Below are positions 19,231 to 27,880 of a DNA stretch of 64,000 nt, one piece after another. Under the pieces are notes generated by a model. The model was not told where the DNA came from. It did no database searches and saw only the letters and a program-made list of their open reading frames with translations. Position 1 is the stretch's first letter, and every line of letters begins with the position of its first letter. Source of the stretch: DATBRC01 sp036560485 (GTDB taxonomy: Bacteria > Pseudomonadota > Gammaproteobacteria > Burkholderiales > Burkholderiaceae_D); the NCBI GenBank assembly GCA_036560485.1, contig DATBRC010000054.1, positions 124,001-188,000 on the forward strand, in the 5' to 3' direction. Both the position numbers and the translations under genes were made by a program.

Positions 19231-20424
19231 ATGGATCTCGCAGGCAAAAAGATTATCGTAGGGATGACGGGCGGCATCGCCTGCTACAAGGTCGCTGAAC
19301 TGACGCGCGGGCTCATCAAGCAAGGCGCATCGGTGCAAGTCGTGATGACACAGTCCGCCACACAATTCATCACGCCTGTGACGATGCAGGCGCTGTCCGG
19401 CAAGCCGGTCTACACCGACCAATGGGATGCGCGCTTCGACAACAACATGCCGCACATTGACCTGACGCGCGGCGTCGATGCCATCGTCATCGCGCCCTGC
19501 TCCGCCGATTTCATGGCAAAGCTAACGCATGGTGCTTGCGACGATTTGCTGTCAACGCTTTGTCTGGCACGTCCGACGATGATGCCGCTCTTGATCGCAC
19601 CGGCGATGAATGTCGAGATGTGGCAGAACCCGGCGACACAGCGCAATGTCGCGCAACTGAAAGCAGATGGCATCACATTGCTGGGGCCGGAAGCCGGCGA
19701 ACAGGCATGTGGCGAAACCGGTATGGGCCGCATGCTGGAAGCATCGCAATTGTTATCCGAAGTCATCGCCAGCTTCCAGGCCAAATCGCTTGCCGGCAAA
19801 CGTGTGCTGATCACCGCAGGGCCGACCTTCGAACCGATCGATCCGGTACGCGGCATCACCAATCTGTCATCCGGCAAAATGGGCTACGCGATTGCGCGCG
19901 CTGCGTATGAAGCCGGCGCTGAAGTCACGATGGTATCCGGCCCGACTGCACTCGCAACGCCCTACGGCGTGCATCGCATCAATGTCCACACGGCCGAGCA
20001 AATGCACGATGTCGTGATGGCGCATGTGACCGGCAAGGATCTCTTTATCGCTGTAGCGGCCGTAGCAGATTGGAAGGTGGCCAATGCAAGCGACCATAAA
20101 CTGAAAAAGAACGATGATGGCGCTGCACCGGAATTGAAATTTGAACTGAACCCGGACATCCTTGCATCCGTTGCAAAGCTGCCGAAAAAACCGTACTGCG
20201 TCGGCTTTGCCGCAGAATCGGAAAACCTTTTGAAATACGGCAAAGAGAAGCGCGTAAAGAAAGGCATTCCACTCTTGGTCGGCAATATCGGCCAGTCGAC
20301 TTTCGGCAAGGATGAAAACGAATTGGTCCTGTTCGATCAAAACGGTCACACGAATTTACCGCGCGCACATAAACTGCAATTGGCCCGCCAACTGATCACC
20401 GAAATCGCACAACGCCTGCACTAA
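19231..20424 (+). CDS. coaBC: Phosphopantothenoylcysteine decarboxylase/synthetase
   Basis: 397 residues; a fusion of two coenzyme A synthesis steps. The N-terminal flavoprotein (CoaC) has GMTGGIACYK, the substrate-binding His in PHIDLTRG and PAMNVEMWQNPATQRN. The C-terminal CoaB half begins at about residue 188 with ITAGPTFEPIDPVRGITN and SSGKMGYAIA. Followed two bases later by dut, so the two are cotranscribed. Confidence 0.96.
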   Translation: MDLAGKKIIVGMTGGIACYKVAELTRGLIKQGASVQVVMTQSATQFITPVTMQALSGKPVYTDQWDARFDNNMPHIDLTRGVDAIVIAPCSADFMAKLTHGACDDLLSTLCLARPTMMPLLIAPAMNVEMWQNPATQRNVAQLKADGITLLGPEAGEQACGETGMGRMLEASQLLSEVIASFQAKSLAGKRVLITAGPTFEPIDPVRGITNLSSGKMGYAIARAAYEAGAEVTMVSGPTALATPYGVHRINVHTAEQMHDVVMAHVTGKDLFIAVAAVADWKVANASDHKLKKNDDGAAPELKFELNPDILASVAKLPKKPYCVGFAAESENLLKYGKEKRVKKGIPLLVGNIGQSTFGKDENELVLFDQNGHTNLPRAHKLQLARQLITEIAQRLH

Positions 20425-20426
20425 CC

Positions 20427-20876
20427 ATGAAAACCATTGACGTTAAAATTCTCGACCAACGCATGAAAGACCAACTGCCAAGCTATGCAACGACCGGCAG
20501 TGCAGGACTCGACCTGCGTGCCTGTATCGACGCGCCGATCACGTTCAAGCCTGGTGAAACGCATTTAATCCCCACTGGTCTTGCGATCCACATTGCCGAC
20601 CCTGGTTATGCCGCGATGATCCTGCCGCGCAGTGGACTCGGGCACAAACATGGCATTGTTTTAGGGAACTTAGTCGGACTTATCGACTCCGATTATCAAG
20701 GGCAATTAATGGTTTCCACATGGAATCGTGGCCAAACGGAATTTATCCTCAATCCGATGGAGCGCTTGGCGCAATTAGTCATTGTGCCGATCATGCAAGT
20801 TGGATTTAACGTCGTAGAAGAATTTGATACAAGCGAGCGCGGTGCAGGCGGATTCGGCAGCACCGGCAAACATTAA
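20427..20876 (+). CDS. dut: dUTP pyrophosphatase
   Basis: 149 residues. This homotrimeric enzyme hydrolyses dUTP to dUMP, keeping uracil out of DNA. The five conserved motifs are visible, including AGLDLRAC, PRSGLGHKHGI, GLIDSDYQGQL and the C-terminal GAGGFGSTG. It begins two bases after the coaBC stop. Confidence 0.97.
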   Translation: MKTIDVKILDQRMKDQLPSYATTGSAGLDLRACIDAPITFKPGETHLIPTGLAIHIADPGYAAMILPRSGLGHKHGIVLGNLVGLIDSDYQGQLMVSTWNRGQTEFILNPMERLAQLVIVPIMQVGFNVVEEFDTSERGAGGFGSTGKH

Positions 20877-20934
20877 TTCATAAGGGCTATGCGTCTACAA
20901 CAATAAACATAGCTCTGCTTTTTGGGGGTTACTG

Positions 20935-21969
20935 ATGCATCTACGTCCATTCTCTTTTCGCCATATCGCACTGCTTACAGTCACATTAGCGCTGAGCGCT
21001 TGCTCAGGACTCAGCGGCATGCATGAGCCAACAGTGGCGGAACAAGATGCATTGCAATCCCTGGTGGCACAACAAAACCGTTTGGATCGCGTTGCCGCGC
21101 CTTTGCTGGTCAACAATCCTGCGATATGCAAAGACAACGCCCGCAATCTGCTCGGCTTCACCGCCAAGAACAAGTATTCGTATTCGGAAGAATTATCCAG
21201 CGCGACGCAACAAGCATTAGGCCTGAATGAGCGCTTGCAGGTTGTGCATGTGCTTGCAGGCAGCGGCGCAGCGCGCGCAGGCGTGCATAAAGGTGACGGC
21301 TTGGTTGCCGTAGACGATCAACCATTGCCGCAAGGCCCACATGCGGAAAGACAAGCTGCTGCAATCATCGGGCCGCTGGTTACAGGCAAGCAAAGCGTCA
21401 AACTGACAGTCGCGCGCAATGGCGCCAACATCGCACTCAATGTTCCGCTGACGTTGGCATGTGCATTCAGCGTAGAGCTGGGCAACTCCGACAATGTCAA
21501 TGCATATTCGGATGGACGCCGCATCGTCGTGACGCGCGGCATGATGCGCTTTGCGCAAAACGATAACGAACTTGCCTATGTTCTCGCAAAAGAAATGGCG
21601 CATAACGTATTGGGGCAACAGGCCAAACAACATATCAGCGGCACCATGGGCGACATCATCGATAATCTGGTTCTACTCCATCCAGACATGAGCACGATGA
21701 ACGGTATGGCCGGTATCAGACCTTACACACCCGAGCTGGATGCGTCAGCTGATAACCTGTCGCTGTATATGGCTGCACGCGGCGGTTACAGTGTCGATGG
21801 CGCACCGCGATTCTGGCAACGGCTCGCGCAGCAATATCCGGCTAGTGTGTTGAATGGCTATACGGCGATACACCCAATGACGCAGTATCGATTGTCAGCG
21901 ATGGATAGGACGGTGGTGGAGCTGAAGGGTAAGCAGGCTGCTGGGAAGCCGTTGATGCCAGTGAGTTGA
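20935..21969 (+). CDS. M48-like lipoprotein with PDZ domain and degenerate zinc site
   Basis: 344 residues. The signal peptide ends in a lipobox (ALSACS, Cys near residue 23), so an outer-membrane lipoprotein is likely. A PDZ-like domain spans about 95-180 (VLAGSGAARAGVHKGDGLVAVDDQPL). The C-terminal part has the layout of M48 peptidases, but the HExxH zinc motif reads KEMAH in LAYVLAKEMAHNVLG, and the downstream ExxxD motif appears as DASAD. With the first His gone, the usual zinc chemistry is unlikely; it may be a pseudo-protease or chaperone. Downstream of dut by 58 bp. Confidence 0.8.
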   Translation: MHLRPFSFRHIALLTVTLALSACSGLSGMHEPTVAEQDALQSLVAQQNRLDRVAAPLLVNNPAICKDNARNLLGFTAKNKYSYSEELSSATQQALGLNERLQVVHVLAGSGAARAGVHKGDGLVAVDDQPLPQGPHAERQAAAIIGPLVTGKQSVKLTVARNGANIALNVPLTLACAFSVELGNSDNVNAYSDGRRIVVTRGMMRFAQNDNELAYVLAKEMAHNVLGQQAKQHISGTMGDIIDNLVLLHPDMSTMNGMAGIRPYTPELDASADNLSLYMAARGGYSVDGAPRFWQRLAQQYPASVLNGYTAIHPMTQYRLSAMDRTVVELKGKQAAGKPLMPVS

Positions 21970-22011
21970 TTACTCATTACCGAATGAAAAAAACGAAACG
22001 AAAAAATTGTT

Positions 22012-22683
22012 TTACAAGTTTTCCGAGCTAAATGATTGGGAATCATTACGTAACAACACAATGAGCTTTGCTGTGATAGGCATGAAACGTACTGTGCCCA
22101 ATTCCTCATATGAGCCACCAGCACTAACAAGAATTCCTAGAGATATTAATCCCGGTACAATAATACCTTCTGGTGACCCAATTAGAAGTTGAAGTATGTG
22201 TGAGGGATGCTCGCTCAGTTTGGAAACAAGTTGTATCTGATCAAATTTAAAATTGAGCAATATGAATTCGACCTCTTCTGCAGAGATGTCTCGAATAACC
22301 CGCGACAGTATGTCTGCTTCGCTTTGCAAAAAACTTCCTGACGTAATCGTGTTTTGGACAACCCTCCTCAAATATCCAAGCTTTTCTTTGCTGGTTGTAT
22401 GGAGCACTGCAAGAATAGATTCATTTACAAGCTTGTATTGTGCGTCGCTAATACTCTGAAGAAACGATGCATGTTCCTGCAACGTTTTGTCGATTAACAC
22501 AAGAGCTTCTTCAACACGTTGCCGCTGACGACCACTAGCAAGTGTTGTCGCCAAAACAGGAAGTAGTGCGGCCAATGGGCCTCCTGATAAAGCACTCACA
22601 ACTGTAAGTGCAGACTGAGTCGATAAATTATCGGCTAATTTTTCTACAAATGTAGGTGTACTAAGCGAAGTCATCTTTTTCAT
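22012..22683 (-). CDS. Hypothetical protein
   Basis: 223 residues from the ATG at 22683, which has an AGGGA ribosome binding site at good spacing; an in-frame ATG at 22689 has none. The N-terminal region has a hydrophobic small-residue stretch (about 25-55: LTVVSALSGGPLAALLPVLATTL). The middle is helical, and the C-terminus (LISLGILVSAGG...MPITAKLIVLLR) resembles the end of a winged-helix domain. I do not recognise a family. The gene is AT-richer than its neighbours and sits between two housekeeping blocks, which suggests acquisition by transfer; this is inference. Confidence 0.6.
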   Translation of the reverse strand: MKKMTSLSTPTFVEKLADNLSTQSALTVVSALSGGPLAALLPVLATTLASGRQRQRVEEALVLIDKTLQEHASFLQSISDAQYKLVNESILAVLHTTSKEKLGYLRRVVQNTITSGSFLQSEADILSRVIRDISAEEVEFILLNFKFDQIQLVSKLSEHPSHILQLLIGSPEGIIVPGLISLGILVSAGGSYEELGTVRFMPITAKLIVLLRNDSQSFSSENL

Positions 22684-22745
22684 TATCATCCCTGAATTAA
22701 TATGCAGCCAGAATAACTTCTTTGTTTACGCTTCAATTATTAAAT

Positions 22746-22782
22746 CAAAAGCCCGAATCGCTTTCGCAAATTCGGGCTTCTT
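22746..22782 (-). terminator. Intrinsic terminator of clpSA
   Basis: The stem AGCCCGAAT/ATTCGGGCT is followed on the minus strand by TTTTGATTTA, 22 bases after the clpA stop. Confidence 0.8.
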
Positions 22783-22803
22783 CATTTCGAACATCAAATA
22801 AGA

Positions 22804-25101
22804 TTACTCGACTTCGATCGTCTCCTGCGGTGCCGGCGGGATCACGTCGCTTTCCGAGAACTCCAGTTTAATCTGTTCTTTCTCGTCCATATCCACCGTG
22901 ACACGGCCACCTGCAACCAGCTTGCCGAACAACAGCTCGTCGGCCAATGCCTTGCGAATCATGTCCTGAATCAAACGCGACATCGGACGTGCGCCCATCA
23001 ATGGATCGAAGCCTTTCTTCGCCAGGAACTTGCGCAAGTTGTCGGTGAATACTGCTTCCACTTTCTTCTCGTGCAATTGCTCTTCCAGCTGCATCAGGAA
23101 CTTGTCGACCACACGCAGGATGACTTCTTCATCGAGTGCCTTGAAGCTGATGGTAGCGTCGAGACGATTGCGGAACTCCGGCGTGAACATGCGCTGGATA
23201 TCTGCCATCTCGTCGCCTGCTTCCTTCTTCTCGGTGAAGCCGATGGTGCGCTTCTGCAAGCTCTCGGCTCCCGCATTGGTCGTCATGACGATGATGACGT
23301 TGCGGAAGTCAGCCTTGCGACCGTTGTTATCGGTCAGCGTGCCATGATCCATCACTTGCAACAGGATGTTGAAAATATCCGGGTGCGCTTTTTCGATTTC
23401 ATCGAGCAGCAGCACGGCATGCGGCTTCTTGGTGATCGCTTCGGTCAGCAAACCACCCTGGTCGAATCCGACATAGCCGGGCGGCGCACCGATCAAACGG
23501 CTCACTGCGTGACGCTCCATGTATTCCGACATGTCGAAGCGGATCAGCTCGATGCCCATGATGAAGGCAAGCTGCTTCGCCACTTCGGTCTTGCCGACAC
23601 CGGTCGGACCGGAGAACAGGAACGATCCGATCGGCTTGTCGGTCTTGCCCAAACCGGCACGCGCCATCTTGATCGCAGAGGCAAGCGCTTCGATTGCAGG
23701 GTCTTGACCGAACACGACATTTTTCAGATCGCGGTCAATGGTCTGCAATTTGCTGCGGTCGTCTTGATTGACAGTCTGCGGCGGAATGCGTGCGATCTTC
23801 GCGATGATGTCTTCGATCTCGGCTTTGCCTATCGTCTTCTTCTGCTTCGACTTCGGCAAGATGCGTTGTGCTGCGCCCGCCTCATCGATCACGTCGATTG
23901 CCTTGTCGGGCAAGTGACGATCGTTGATGAAACGTGCAGCCAATTCCGCAGCTGTCGTCAACGCAGAAGCTGAATACTTGATCCCGTGATGCTCTTCAAA
24001 GCGCGACTTCAAGCCGCGCAGGATCTGCACGGTCTGTTCAACCGATGGCTCGTTCACATCGATCTTCTGGAAGCGACGTGACAGTGCGTGATCTTTTTCA
24101 AATACACCGCGATACTCGGTGAACGTGGTCGCGCCGATGCATTTCAGCTGGCCGCTGGAGAGCGCCGGCTTCAACAGATTGGATGCGTCGAGTGTTCCGC
24201 CTGAAGCTGCACCCGCACCGATGATCGTGTGAATCTCGTCGATGAACAGGATCGCATTCGGATTGTCTTTGAGCTGCTTCAATACGGCTTTCAAGCGCTG
24301 TTCGAAATCGCCACGATATTTTGTGCCTGCCAACAGCGCGCCCATGTCGAGCGAATACACGACTGCGTTCTGCAAAATTTCGGGCACATCGCTTTGCGTA
24401 ACGCGCCATGCGAGACCTTCTGCAATTGCAGTCTTGCCGACACCGGCTTCACCTACCAGCAACGGATTGTTTTTGCGACGACGGCACAATGTTTGAATGA
24501 CACGCTCCACTTCGGCTTCACGACCGATCAGCGGGTCGATCTTGCCTTCCGCAGCCATCTTGTTCAGGTTCTGCGTGAACTGCTCAAGTGCACTTTCTTT
24601 TTGCTGACCTTCAGATTGTGCATCTTCCGCACCTTCCGGTGCTTTCTGTGAATCGGATTGCTGATCCTTGCGCACGCCGTGTGAAATGAAATTCACCACG
24701 TCAAGACGCGTTACACCTTGCTGGTGCAAATAATAAACTGCGTGCGAATCCTTCTCGCCAAAGATGGCGACCAGCACGTTGGCGCCCGTTACTTCCTTCT
24801 TGCCGTTGGAAGCGGATTGCACGTGCATGATGGCGCGCTGAATCACACGCTGAAAACCGAGCGTGGGTTGTGTGTCGACCTCGCTTGTGCCGGGCACAGT
24901 CGGTGTATTGTCGGTAATGAAGTTGGTCAGCGTTTTGCGCAAGTCTTCAATGTTGACTGCGCAGGCGCGTAACACTTCAGCGGCAGAAGGATTGTCCAAT
25001 AGCGCGAGCAATAAATGTTCGACGGTAATGAACTCATGTCGAGCCTGCCTCGCTTCGACAAATGCCATATGCAAACTAACTTCCAATTCCTGGGCGATCA
25101 T
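22804..25101 (-). CDS. clpA: ATP-dependent Clp protease ATP-binding subunit ClpA
   Basis: 765 residues from the ATG at 25101. It is an AAA+ unfoldase feeding ClpP. The N-terminal Clp_N repeats (1-145) bind ClpS. Two ATPase modules follow, with Walker A motifs GEAGVGKTAIAEGLA and GPTGVGKTEVAKQLA and the pore-loop region GAPPGYVGFDQGG. The start is fixed by translational coupling: clpS ends in GCATGA, overlapping the clpA ATG by four bases, with GGAGGA just upstream. No clpP is in the window. Confidence 0.97.
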   Translation of the reverse strand: MIAQELEVSLHMAFVEARQARHEFITVEHLLLALLDNPSAAEVLRACAVNIEDLRKTLTNFITDNTPTVPGTSEVDTQPTLGFQRVIQRAIMHVQSASNGKKEVTGANVLVAIFGEKDSHAVYYLHQQGVTRLDVVNFISHGVRKDQQSDSQKAPEGAEDAQSEGQQKESALEQFTQNLNKMAAEGKIDPLIGREAEVERVIQTLCRRRKNNPLLVGEAGVGKTAIAEGLAWRVTQSDVPEILQNAVVYSLDMGALLAGTKYRGDFEQRLKAVLKQLKDNPNAILFIDEIHTIIGAGAASGGTLDASNLLKPALSSGQLKCIGATTFTEYRGVFEKDHALSRRFQKIDVNEPSVEQTVQILRGLKSRFEEHHGIKYSASALTTAAELAARFINDRHLPDKAIDVIDEAGAAQRILPKSKQKKTIGKAEIEDIIAKIARIPPQTVNQDDRSKLQTIDRDLKNVVFGQDPAIEALASAIKMARAGLGKTDKPIGSFLFSGPTGVGKTEVAKQLAFIMGIELIRFDMSEYMERHAVSRLIGAPPGYVGFDQGGLLTEAITKKPHAVLLLDEIEKAHPDIFNILLQVMDHGTLTDNNGRKADFRNVIIVMTTNAGAESLQKRTIGFTEKKEAGDEMADIQRMFTPEFRNRLDATISFKALDEEVILRVVDKFLMQLEEQLHEKKVEAVFTDNLRKFLAKKGFDPLMGARPMSRLIQDMIRKALADELLFGKLVAGGRVTVDMDEKEQIKLEFSESDVIPPAPQETIEVE

Positions 25102-25406
25102 GCTTCCTCCATCACGCATTGCAGGGGATGTCCTGCTTTTCGGGCGTGGTTTAAAACGAGTTCAACTTTCGTAGACGCAATATCTTTTGGATACACGCCG
25201 CACATTCCCTTCCCTTCACGATGAACCTTCAGCATAATCTGCGTCGCGGTCTCGCGGTCCTTATTGAAATATTCCTGGATAACTTCCACGACAAATTCCA
25301 TTGGCGTGTAATCATCGTTTAACAAAAACACTTGGTACATCGGTGGCGGTTTGAGCTTTTGCTCTTGCCGAGCGAGTACTGTGCCAGTCTCTTCCTTAGT
25401 TGCCAT
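25098..25406 (-). CDS. clpS: Clp protease adaptor ClpS
   Basis: 102 residues. It delivers N-degron substrates to ClpA. The conserved core PPMYQVFLLNDDYTPMEFV, the Cys/Val pocket region (KVHREGKGMCGVYPKDIA) and the ending A-KAGHPLQCVMEEA fit the family. It overlaps clpA by four bases. Confidence 0.97.
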   Translation of the reverse strand: MATKEETGTVLARQEQKLKPPPMYQVFLLNDDYTPMEFVVEVIQEYFNKDRETATQIMLKVHREGKGMCGVYPKDIASTKVELVLNHARKAGHPLQCVMEEA

Positions 25407-25591
25407 GCGTCTATTCTAATGCTTTCAGCTGCGTGTGCAACGCCAAAAATAAGGGTTATAAGTTATGTTAATCGATATTACGCGCTTTCTTGATAGTGCG
25501 CAGATGGCGTCGTATTTTTGTAAATCAAGTGGCTTTTTTTCGCCTTTTATCGGCCCGTTTTGCAATGACACAAAGCCATGTGGAATATCCC

Positions 25592-25755
25592 TTGACTTTT
25601 CTTTTTTTTCCGAGAACAATGGCTTTTATTGTTAAGTTATCTTGTATTTTTGCTTATCAATATGAAGTGAGCAAGTTTGAAGAGGGGGCAGCGTTACGCG
25701 AGGCTTCTTGCTTTTACGGGCTCGTGTGATTAGTTTAATTTGAAAGACGCTTTTT
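25592..25755 (+). promoter_or_regulatory. Probable promoter and long 5' UTR of the cold-shock gene
   Basis: TTGACT (25592-25597), a 17-base spacer and AACAAT (25615-25620) resemble a sigma-70 promoter. Transcription from about 25627 would leave an untranslated leader of roughly 130 bases. Long structured leaders acting as thermosensors are known for cspA-type genes. The rest of the 349-bp gap upstream (25407-25591) shows nothing I can name. Confidence 0.5.
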
Positions 25756-25959
25756 ATGGCAACAGGTACAGTTAAGTGGTTCAATGACTCCAAAGGTTTC
25801 GGCTTTATTACTCCGGATGACGGTGGAGAAGATTTGTTCGCACACTTTTCCGCAATCCAGATGAACGGCTTCAAGACCCTCAAAGAAGGTCAAAAAGTCC
25901 AGTTCGAAGTCACGCAAGGCCCTAAAGGCAAGCAAGCTTCAAACATCCAAGCTCCTTAA
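25756..25959 (+). CDS. Cold-shock domain protein (CspA family)
   Basis: 67 residues forming a single cold-shock OB fold that binds single-stranded RNA and DNA as a chaperone. It carries the RNP1 motif KGFGFITPDDG and the RNP2-like LFAHFSAI. It is monocistronic, with a strong terminator directly after it. The ribosome binding site is weak (GAAAGA), consistent with control through the leader. Confidence 0.96.
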   Translation: MATGTVKWFNDSKGFGFITPDDGGEDLFAHFSAIQMNGFKTLKEGQKVQFEVTQGPKGKQASNIQAP

Positions 25960-25973
25960 TCGGTTGCTTTATG

Positions 25974-26001
25974 AAAAACCCCGCTTCGGCGGGGTTTTTT
26001 T
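25974..26001 (+). terminator. Intrinsic terminator of the cold-shock gene
   Basis: ACCCCGC-TTCG-GCGGGGT followed by a run of seven T; a UUCG tetraloop hairpin. Confidence 0.95.
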
Positions 26002-26002
26002 A

Positions 26003-26168
26003 TTAGAACTCATTTCATAAATAGGCGTGTGGGGGAGTGGCGTCCGGGTGGATGCAGCGCTAGACGTGGTGCGACGCAAAGGGTGGACCCCTTTGCTAGC
26101 AGCACAACGACGCGATGCGCCGCCCGGATCCCGTTCACGCATATGCCTATTTATGAAATGAGTTCTAA
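26003..26168. repeat. Structured repeat element A with terminal inverted repeats
   Basis: 166 bp bounded by perfect 24-bp inverted repeats (26003-26026 and 26145-26168; core AGAACTCATTTCATAAATA). The interior is GC-rich and folds on itself. The central hairpin at 26076-26096 has an 8-bp stem (GCAAAGGG/CCCTTTGC) and a 5-base loop. It is flanked by arms that match element B (40041-40311) when A is reversed: GCGTCGTTGTGCTGCTA in A against GCGTCGTTGCGCCGCTA in B. It has no coding capacity of note. The ends are flanked by TA, compatible with insertion at a TA target. It is MITE-like in form; the family is not one I recognise. Confidence 0.85.
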
Positions 26169-26260
26169 GATAAATTTAAGCAAAGTGGAATTGCCGAAGA
26201 ACTCTCTGCAAAAATACAACGGCGCACCGCAACAACATCAACCTACACGAACATATTGAG

Positions 26261-27808
26261 TCAATCGTCTTTGGCACCAGCTATGCCCAACTCCTGAATT
26301 TTGCGCGTAATCGTATTGCGCCCAATGCCTAACCGTACTGCAGCATCGTTTTTACGGCCATGGGTATGCTTTAACGCTGTCTTGATTAACGCCGATTCAA
26401 ATTGACGGCCCAGTGCATCCATCACTTCCGGTTGACCAGCCGACAACATATTGGCCGCTTCCGTTTCGAGCAAGGCAATCCAGTTTTCTTTATCTAACGC
26501 TGTCACTGTCGTTGCCCCCGTACCAGTTTGCGAATATGCGTTGCCATTTATTGGGGACGCGTTAGCAAAATCATGCGAGACAGGAGCATTCGATGGCGGT
26601 ATGGAGCCATTAGCATTAATCAATGTTGATGGTATTACGTTTGGTGTGAATCCTTGTTCATCAATTAAATCCTGTGGCAAATCCTTTACTTCGACAGTTT
26701 GGCCTGGCGCCATGACTGTAATCCAATTGCACAAGTTCTCCAGCTGCCTGACGTTACCAGGCAGGTCAAGACTAGATAGAAATTGCATCGCTTTATCGGA
26801 CATGCGCTTGGCTTCGACGCCAAGCTGCTTGGCGCTTTGTGCAAGGAAATGGCGTGTCAATATTGGTATGTCTTCGCGGCGCTCACGCAAACTCGGTAAA
26901 CGCAAGCGGATCACATTCAAGCGATGATACAAGTCTTCACGAAACAAGCCTTCTCTGACGCGATGCTCCAGATTTTGGTGGGTCGCCGCAATCACGCGTA
27001 CATTCGCCTTTAATGGCTGATGTCCGCCGACGCGATAAAAATGGCCATCGGATAACACACGCAATAAACGCGTTTGCAGATCGAATGGCATATCGCCAAT
27101 TTCATCCAAAAATAATGTGCCGTTTTCAGCTTGCTCAAAACGGCCGCGCCTAGTCGCCTGCGCACCTGTAAACGCACCGCGTTCATGGCCAAACAATTCG
27201 GATTCCAGTAAATCCTTGGGAATTGCCGCGGTGTTTAAAGCGATAAAGGGTTGCGATGCACGAGGGCTATGCTTATGCAGTGCACGCGCTACCAGCTCTT
27301 TTCCTGAACCGGACTCACCTGTGATCAACACAGTGACATTCGATTGCGATAAGCGTCCTATTGCGCGAAATACGTCTTGCATCGCGGGCGCTTGCCCAAG
27401 AATTTCAGGCGACTCCGCTGATGTTTGCTCGACACTCGTCTCGCGCAAACTTTCTTCCAATGCGCGACGAATCAGTTCAACAGCCTTATCAACATCAAAC
27501 GGCTTGGCGAGATATTCAAACGCGCCACCTTGAAATGCCGCGACGGCAGAATCCAAATCCGAAAACGCAGTGATGATAATGACCGGCAATCCGGGATGTT
27601 GCGCTTTGACTGCCTGAAGCAATTGCAGACCAGACTCGCCTGGCATGCGGATATCCGAAACGAGAACTTGAGGTGTGCTTGTTTTCAACGCTTCCATCGC
27701 GTCGCGTGCATTGGAAAAACTTTTGGTCGCAAGATTTTCACGGGCCAATGCCTTTTCCAGCACCCAGCGAATGGATTCATCATCATCAACAATCCAGATT
27801 GGTTTCAT
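26261..27808 (-). CDS. ntrC: Nitrogen regulation response regulator NtrC (NR-I)
   Basis: 515 residues; a sigma-54-dependent activator of nitrogen-assimilation genes. It has a receiver domain (1-120) with the phospho-acceptor Asp52 in SDIRMPG, then an AAA+ domain with Walker A GESGSGKE, the sigma-54 contact loop GAFTGA and LFLDEIGDMP. A low-complexity linker follows, then a Fis-type helix-turn-helix at the end (DAAVRLGIGRNTITRKIQEL). It follows ntrB by 72 bp on the same strand. Confidence 0.96.
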   Translation of the reverse strand: MKPIWIVDDDESIRWVLEKALARENLATKSFSNARDAMEALKTSTPQVLVSDIRMPGESGLQLLQAVKAQHPGLPVIIITAFSDLDSAVAAFQGGAFEYLAKPFDVDKAVELIRRALEESLRETSVEQTSAESPEILGQAPAMQDVFRAIGRLSQSNVTVLITGESGSGKELVARALHKHSPRASQPFIALNTAAIPKDLLESELFGHERGAFTGAQATRRGRFEQAENGTLFLDEIGDMPFDLQTRLLRVLSDGHFYRVGGHQPLKANVRVIAATHQNLEHRVREGLFREDLYHRLNVIRLRLPSLRERREDIPILTRHFLAQSAKQLGVEAKRMSDKAMQFLSSLDLPGNVRQLENLCNWITVMAPGQTVEVKDLPQDLIDEQGFTPNVIPSTLINANGSIPPSNAPVSHDFANASPINGNAYSQTGTGATTVTALDKENWIALLETEAANMLSAGQPEVMDALGRQFESALIKTALKHTHGRKNDAAVRLGIGRNTITRKIQELGIAGAKDD

Positions 27809-27880
27809 ATTGTTTCTGCATCCCGCGTCATGTTATAGAGACACTTTTGATGTCACCATCGCCGCCGCTATTCCCTATTG

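Noticed and set aside
23071..23973. 300-codon open frame antisense to clpA
   Set aside because: Lies wholly inside ClpA with both Walker motifs on the other strand; no ribosome binding site or recognisable domain.
26003..26168. Element A read as an extra terminator of the cold-shock gene
   Set aside because: The gene already has a perfect UUCG terminator; the element has no T-run after its stems and recurs at 40041-40311.
26029..26259. 76-codon frame running through element A
   Set aside because: It consists mostly of the repeat and its GC-rich stems; no ribosome binding site or homologous feature.
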